Assembly: GCA_902776975.1 (NCBI GenBank)
Contig: CACYSI010000012.1
Location: forward strand, 1 to 34,374
DNA: 34,374 bases
Direction of reading: 5' to 3'
Source: an uncultured Ruminococcus sp.
GTDB lineage: Bacteria > Bacillota > Clostridia > Oscillospirales > Acutalibacteraceae
Shown here: positions 31,756 to 34,374 of the stretch, piece after piece
How the letters are laid out: each line of letters begins with the position of its first letter
How positions within the stretch are numbered: position 1 is the stretch's first letter
Translations under genes and position numbers: made by a program
Notes under the pieces: generated by a model
Database searches by the model: none
What the model saw: only the letters and a program-made list of their open reading frames with translations
What the model was told of the DNA's origin: nothing

Positions 31756-31782
31756 GTATCCAATAAGTGTTATAATGGATAC
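31756..31782 (+). promoter_or_regulatory. Extended -10 promoter of the PHP gene with flanking inverted repeat
   Basis: TGTTATAAT (-10 at 31771-31776) is flanked by GTATCC (31756-31761) and GGATAC (31777-31782), a 6-base inverted repeat centred near the -10. The -35 is weak. This layout suits a repressor site. Confidence 0.5.
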
Positions 31783-31808
31783 AATCATTTATTACAGGGG
31801 TGATGATC

Positions 31809-32654
31809 ATGGCAAAAACCTGTGATCTCCATACACATTCGGTATTCTCGGACGGCACATTCACACCCGCCGAGCTGATAGACGCGGCTATAAAGGCGGA
31901 TCTGTCCGCTCTCGCTCTGACCGACCACAACACCGTGACGGGACTGAGCGACTTTCTCACCGCGGCGTACGACAAGCCTATCGAGGCGGTGCCCGGCACC
32001 GAGTTCACCACATCGTACAAGGGCACAGAGCTGCATATACTCGGTCTGTTCATAGAGCCGCAGAGCTTTTATACCGTCAACAAATATATCGACAAGGCTA
32101 CGATACGCAAAGAAGAGAGCAACTATAAGCTGGTACAGAGGCTCAGAGAGCGCGGCTATGACATCAGCTATGTCGAGATCATGAACAACTCAAAGGGTCA
32201 TATCAACCGCGCCAACATCGCCGCCGAGCTGTTCAAAAAAGGATATATAGAGAGTATAGAATGGGCGTTCAATAACATCCTGCACAAGAGCTACGGTCTG
32301 TACGAGCCTCCCGAGAGGCTCTCGGCGCTCGAAACGATATCCTTCATCCGCTCTATAGGCGCGGTGGCGGTATGGGCGCATCCGTACTTTCACATGAACT
32401 TTGAGCAGGCTGACGAGTTTCTGCCCCACGCGGTAGAGGCGGGACTGCAGGGCATGGAGACCATATACAGCCTGTATGACGACGAGACCACGGAGTGGGC
32501 GCACAAGACCGCCGATCGCTTCGGTATACTCTACAGCGGCGGCAGTGATTTTCACGGCGCTAACAAGCCCGATATATCCCTCGGCAAGGGCAAGGGCAAC
32601 CTGTCTGTACCCTACGAATACTACGAAAGATTGAAGGAACTGAAAAAAGCCTAA
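31809..32654 (+). CDS. PHP-domain metal-dependent phosphoesterase
   Basis: A 281-residue PHP-family protein predicted to hydrolyse small phosphoesters. Metal-binding motifs are CDLHTHSVFSDG (His8, His10), ALTDHNTV, PGTEFTT, AVWAHPYFH and SGGSDFHGANKPD. It resembles TrpH / RNase AM-type nucleoside 3',5'-bisphosphate phosphatases and lacks polymerase domains. The frame opens at a GTG at 31800 and an ATG at 31803, but the GGGG ribosome binding site fits only the ATG at 31809. The gene ends just before the promoter of the ygeY-like gene and has its own promoter, so it is probably a single unit. Confidence 0.88.
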   Translation: MAKTCDLHTHSVFSDGTFTPAELIDAAIKADLSALALTDHNTVTGLSDFLTAAYDKPIEAVPGTEFTTSYKGTELHILGLFIEPQSFYTVNKYIDKATIRKEESNYKLVQRLRERGYDISYVEIMNNSKGHINRANIAAELFKKGYIESIEWAFNNILHKSYGLYEPPERLSALETISFIRSIGAVAVWAHPYFHMNFEQADEFLPHAVEAGLQGMETIYSLYDDETTEWAHKTADRFGILYSGGSDFHGANKPDISLGKGKGNLSVPYEYYERLKELKKA

Positions 32655-32682
32655 AAATCTTTTAGAAAACCGAAAATTTTAT

Positions 32683-32710
32683 TTGACAACACCGTATATT
32701 GTTGTATAAT
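32683..32710 (+). promoter_or_regulatory. Promoter of the YgeY-like hydrolase gene
   Basis: TTGACA (32683-32688) and TATAAT (32705-32710), 16 bases apart, both perfect consensus. Confidence 0.85.
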
Positions 32711-32732
32711 TTAATTAAAGAGATGGCGCCTA

Positions 32733-32758
32733 CCCGCCCCCTCTGACGAGGGGGCGGG
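32733..32758 (+). promoter_or_regulatory. Very GC-rich hairpin in the leader of the YgeY-like gene
   Basis: CCCGCCCCCTC (32733-32743) and GAGGGGGCGGG (32748-32758) form a perfect 11-base stem with a TGAC loop, about 15 bases after the predicted transcript start. No T-run follows, so a plain terminator is unlikely. It may be a repeat insertion or an mRNA-stabilising end. Confidence 0.55.
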
Positions 32759-32801
32759 CAAGCGTTCGCTATATTATCCAACCGTAAGAGGAGGTACAGT
32801 T

Positions 32802-34007
32802 ATGGATTTTGAAGCTGTCAAAAAGGCTGCCGAAAGCTACAGAGATGATATGACGCGTTTTCTGCGCGAGCTGATCGCTATACCGAGCGAGTCTGCCGAA
32901 GAAGAGGGCGTCGCGAAGCGGATAGTATCAGAGATGCAAAAACTCGGCTTTGACGAGGCGTTCATCGACCCTATGGGCAACGTACACGGAGTCATGGGCG
33001 CGGGCGATAAGATCATCGCCTATGACGGACATATCGACACCGTGGGACTGGGTGAGCTGTCTAACTGGAAGTTCGACCCCTACAAGGGCTATGAGACCGA
33101 TGAAGAGATCGGCGGACGCGGCTCCTCCGACCAGACGGGCGGCGTTGTATCGGCTGTATACGGCGCTAAGATAATGAAGGATCTCGGACTCATCCCCGAT
33201 GGATACAAGGTGCTGGTGACAGGCACCGTGCAGGAAGAGGACTGCGACGGTCTGTGCTGGCAGTATATACACAACGAAATGGGTATCACGCCCGAGTTCG
33301 TGGTCATCACGGAGCCTACCGACAAGGGCATCTACCGCGGTCAGCGCGGACGTATGGAGATTCGCGTAGAGGTCAAGGGCATATCCTGCCACGGCTCGGC
33401 GCCCGAGCGCGGAGACAACGCTATCTATAAGATGGCTGAGATCGTGCTGGACGTAAAGGAGCTAAACGACCGTCTGCACTATGATCCCTTCCTCGGCAAG
33501 GGTACGGTGACGGTATCTCAGCAGTTCTATAACTCGCCCTCACGCTGCGCGGTAGCGGACTTCGCGGCTATATCGCTTGACCGTCGTCTGACCAACGGCG
33601 AGACATGGGAGAGCGCTCTCGAAGAGATACGCGCGCTGCCGTCTGTACAGAAGTACGGCGCTGAGGTATCCATGTACAAGTACGAGCGTCCGTCGTGGAC
33701 GGGTCTGGTATACCCCACCGAGTGCTACTTCCCGACCTGGGTCATCCCCGAGGATCACCCCGCGTGCAGGGCTATGGTAGCCGCCCACAAGGGTATGTAC
33801 GGCGAGCCGAGAGTCGATAAGTGGACCTTCTCGACCAACGGCGTCAGCATCATGGGCAGATACGGCATACCGTGCATAGGCTTCGGTCCCGGAGCCGAGG
33901 CTCAGGCTCACGCTCCCAACGAGATAACCTGGAAGGACGATCTGGTACGCTGCGCCGCGGTCTACGCCGCCGTGCCGATGAACTATAAAAAAGGCTCCCT
34001 TTCCTAA
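32802..34007 (+). CDS. YgeY-family M20 metallohydrolase
   Basis: A 401-residue M20 peptidase-type hydrolase with two metal sites: His77 and Asp79 (YDGHIDTV), Asp110 ([11 protein letters not shown]), Glu145/Glu146 (QEEDCDG), and the dimerisation-domain motif [26 protein letters not shown] and [11 protein letters not shown] are typical of the YgeY family, often called selenium metabolism-linked because of its genome neighbours in other species. Usual partners YgeW and YgeX are not here. AGGAGG precedes the ATG. The last five residues (KGSLS) and the TAA stop are encoded by the first arm of a palindrome repeat, so the natural C-terminus has probably been altered. Confidence 0.9.
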   Translation: MDFEAVKKAAESYRDDMTRFLRELIAIPSESAEEEGVAKRIVSEMQKLGFDEAFIDPMGNVHGVMGAGDKIIAYDGHIDTVGLGELSNWKFDPYKGYETDEEIGGRGSSDQTGGVVSAVYGAKIMKDLGLIPDGYKVLVTGTVQEEDCDGLCWQYIHNEMGITPEFVVITEPTDKGIYRGQRGRMEIRVEVKGISCHGSAPERGDNAIYKMAEIVLDVKELNDRLHYDPFLGKGTVTVSQQFYNSPSRCAVADFAAISLDRRLTNGETWESALEEIRALPSVQKYGAEVSMYKYERPSWTGLVYPTECYFPTWVIPEDHPACRAMVAAHKGMYGEPRVDKWTFSTNGVSIMGRYGIPCIGFGPGAEAQAHAPNEITWKDDLVRCAAVYAAVPMNYKKGSLS

Positions 34008-34038
34008 GGGAGCTGTCGCGAAGCGACTGAGGGTTGAC
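33993..34038. repeat. Single arm of the double-arm palindrome, joined to a nuclease gene
   Basis: GGCTCCCTTTCCTAAGGGAG, then TGTCGCGAAGCGACTGAGGGTTG. It matches one arm of the complete copies at 6967-7080 and 14540-14652 up to the GGGTTG inner edge. Where those copies have the AT-rich centre, the DUF559 gene begins. The matching second arm would lie beyond the window. Confidence 0.8.
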
Positions 34039-34374
34039 ATGAGCAAAGAAAAGCCTATCCCGAGAGATTTACATTCAAGGCATAACGCGCGTACACTGAG
34101 GAACAATCCTACAAAGGAAGAAAACCATCTTTGGTATGATTTCCTGAGGAGTTATCCTGTCAGGTTCCACAGACAATATGTAGTAGAAAATTATATAGTT
34201 GATTTCTTTTGTCCTAAAGCCAAATTAGTTATAGAGTTGGACGGAAACCAGCATTTTACTACCGACCGAGCTGTCGACTATGATTTGAAGCGGACAAAGG
34301 ATATAGAAAAATACGGCTTTCTTGTACTCAGATATTCAAATCTCGATATACACAGACAATTTCGTAACGTCTGT
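34039..34374 (+). CDS. DUF559 endonuclease-like protein (3' end outside the window)
   Basis: 112 codons are visible and the frame is still open at the window edge. The product starts MSKEKPIPRDLHSRHNARTL and has NPTKEENHLWYDFL, RQYVVENYIVDFFCPKAKLVIELDG and RYSNLDI. This is the DUF559 / very-short-patch-repair-like nuclease fold, with catalytic candidates D (VDFFCP), E and D (IELDG), and the RTKDIEKYGF segment. GAGGG from the repeat arm, five bases before the ATG, is its ribosome binding site. The DNA is markedly more AT-rich than the ygeY-like gene beside it, a sign of different origin. Activity and target are not known. Confidence 0.88.
   Translation, partial: MSKEKPIPRDLHSRHNARTLRNNPTKEENHLWYDFLRSYPVRFHRQYVVENYIVDFFCPKAKLVIELDGNQHFTTDRAVDYDLKRTKDIEKYGFLVLRYSNLDIHRQFRNVC

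Overview
The window looks like a chromosome segment of an anaerobic, Gram-positive, gut-type Clostridia, probably Oscillospiraceae/Ruminococcaceae. This is an inference from gene content. The signs are strong AGGAGG-type ribosome binding sites, a single-chain glycyl-tRNA synthetase, formate-tetrahydrofolate ligase, a Bmp/Nup-type nucleoside ABC transporter, a YgeY-family hydrolase, fairly GC-rich coding DNA, and intergenic DNA packed with short structured repeats. No rRNA, tRNA or CRISPR array was found.

Layout. 174-4157 (minus): glyS, then an fhs-rluA-like pair whose stop and start codons overlap. 4657-6812 (plus): xpt, then a membrane-anchored L,D-transpeptidase with three fibronectin-like domains. 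7118-9640 (minus): a copper P-type ATPase with a CopZ-like domain fused to its C-terminus and a strong internal ribosome binding site just before that domain. 9823-10131 (plus): a lone phage-type DUF6291 gene, followed by about 680 bp of low-complexity and repeat DNA. 10814-15997 (minus): a lipoprotein, ATPase and two permeases of a nucleoside/purine ABC importer, with guanine deaminase on the other strand at 16785-18071. Together with xpt these make a purine salvage theme. 18236-19686 (plus): a membrane-bound XRE regulator and acpP with a structured leader. 19961-25460 (minus): glpK, a four-helix-bundle gene, GlpA-like and GlpB-like oxidoreductases, a DUF1667 protein and a low-molecular-weight phosphatase. 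25838-27977 (plus): a D-2-hydroxyacid dehydrogenase and an EIIC-like transporter. 28170-31587 (minus): a YheO-type PAS regulator, an unusual TrpB-like PLP enzyme and a threonine synthase-like protein. 31809-34374 (plus): a PHP phosphoesterase, a YgeY-family M20 hydrolase, and a DUF559 nuclease cut by the window edge.

The most distinctive feature is the repeats. Arrays of TAGGAATT-like words, in opposite orientation at the two ends, bracket variable payloads: a 113-bp double-arm palindrome, GTTAACGG/GCGGG hairpins, or a GATGAGG-type element. They often sit directly on stop codons of host genes. Two AT-rich genes are physically merged with these repeats. The four-helix-bundle (23S rRNA intervening-protein-like) gene lies between inverted arrays and takes its start region from repeat sequence. 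The DUF559 nuclease begins exactly at the inner edge of one arm of the 113-bp palindrome and uses the arm as its ribosome binding site. This suggests a family of small repeat elements, some of which carry nuclease or RNA-binding cargo.
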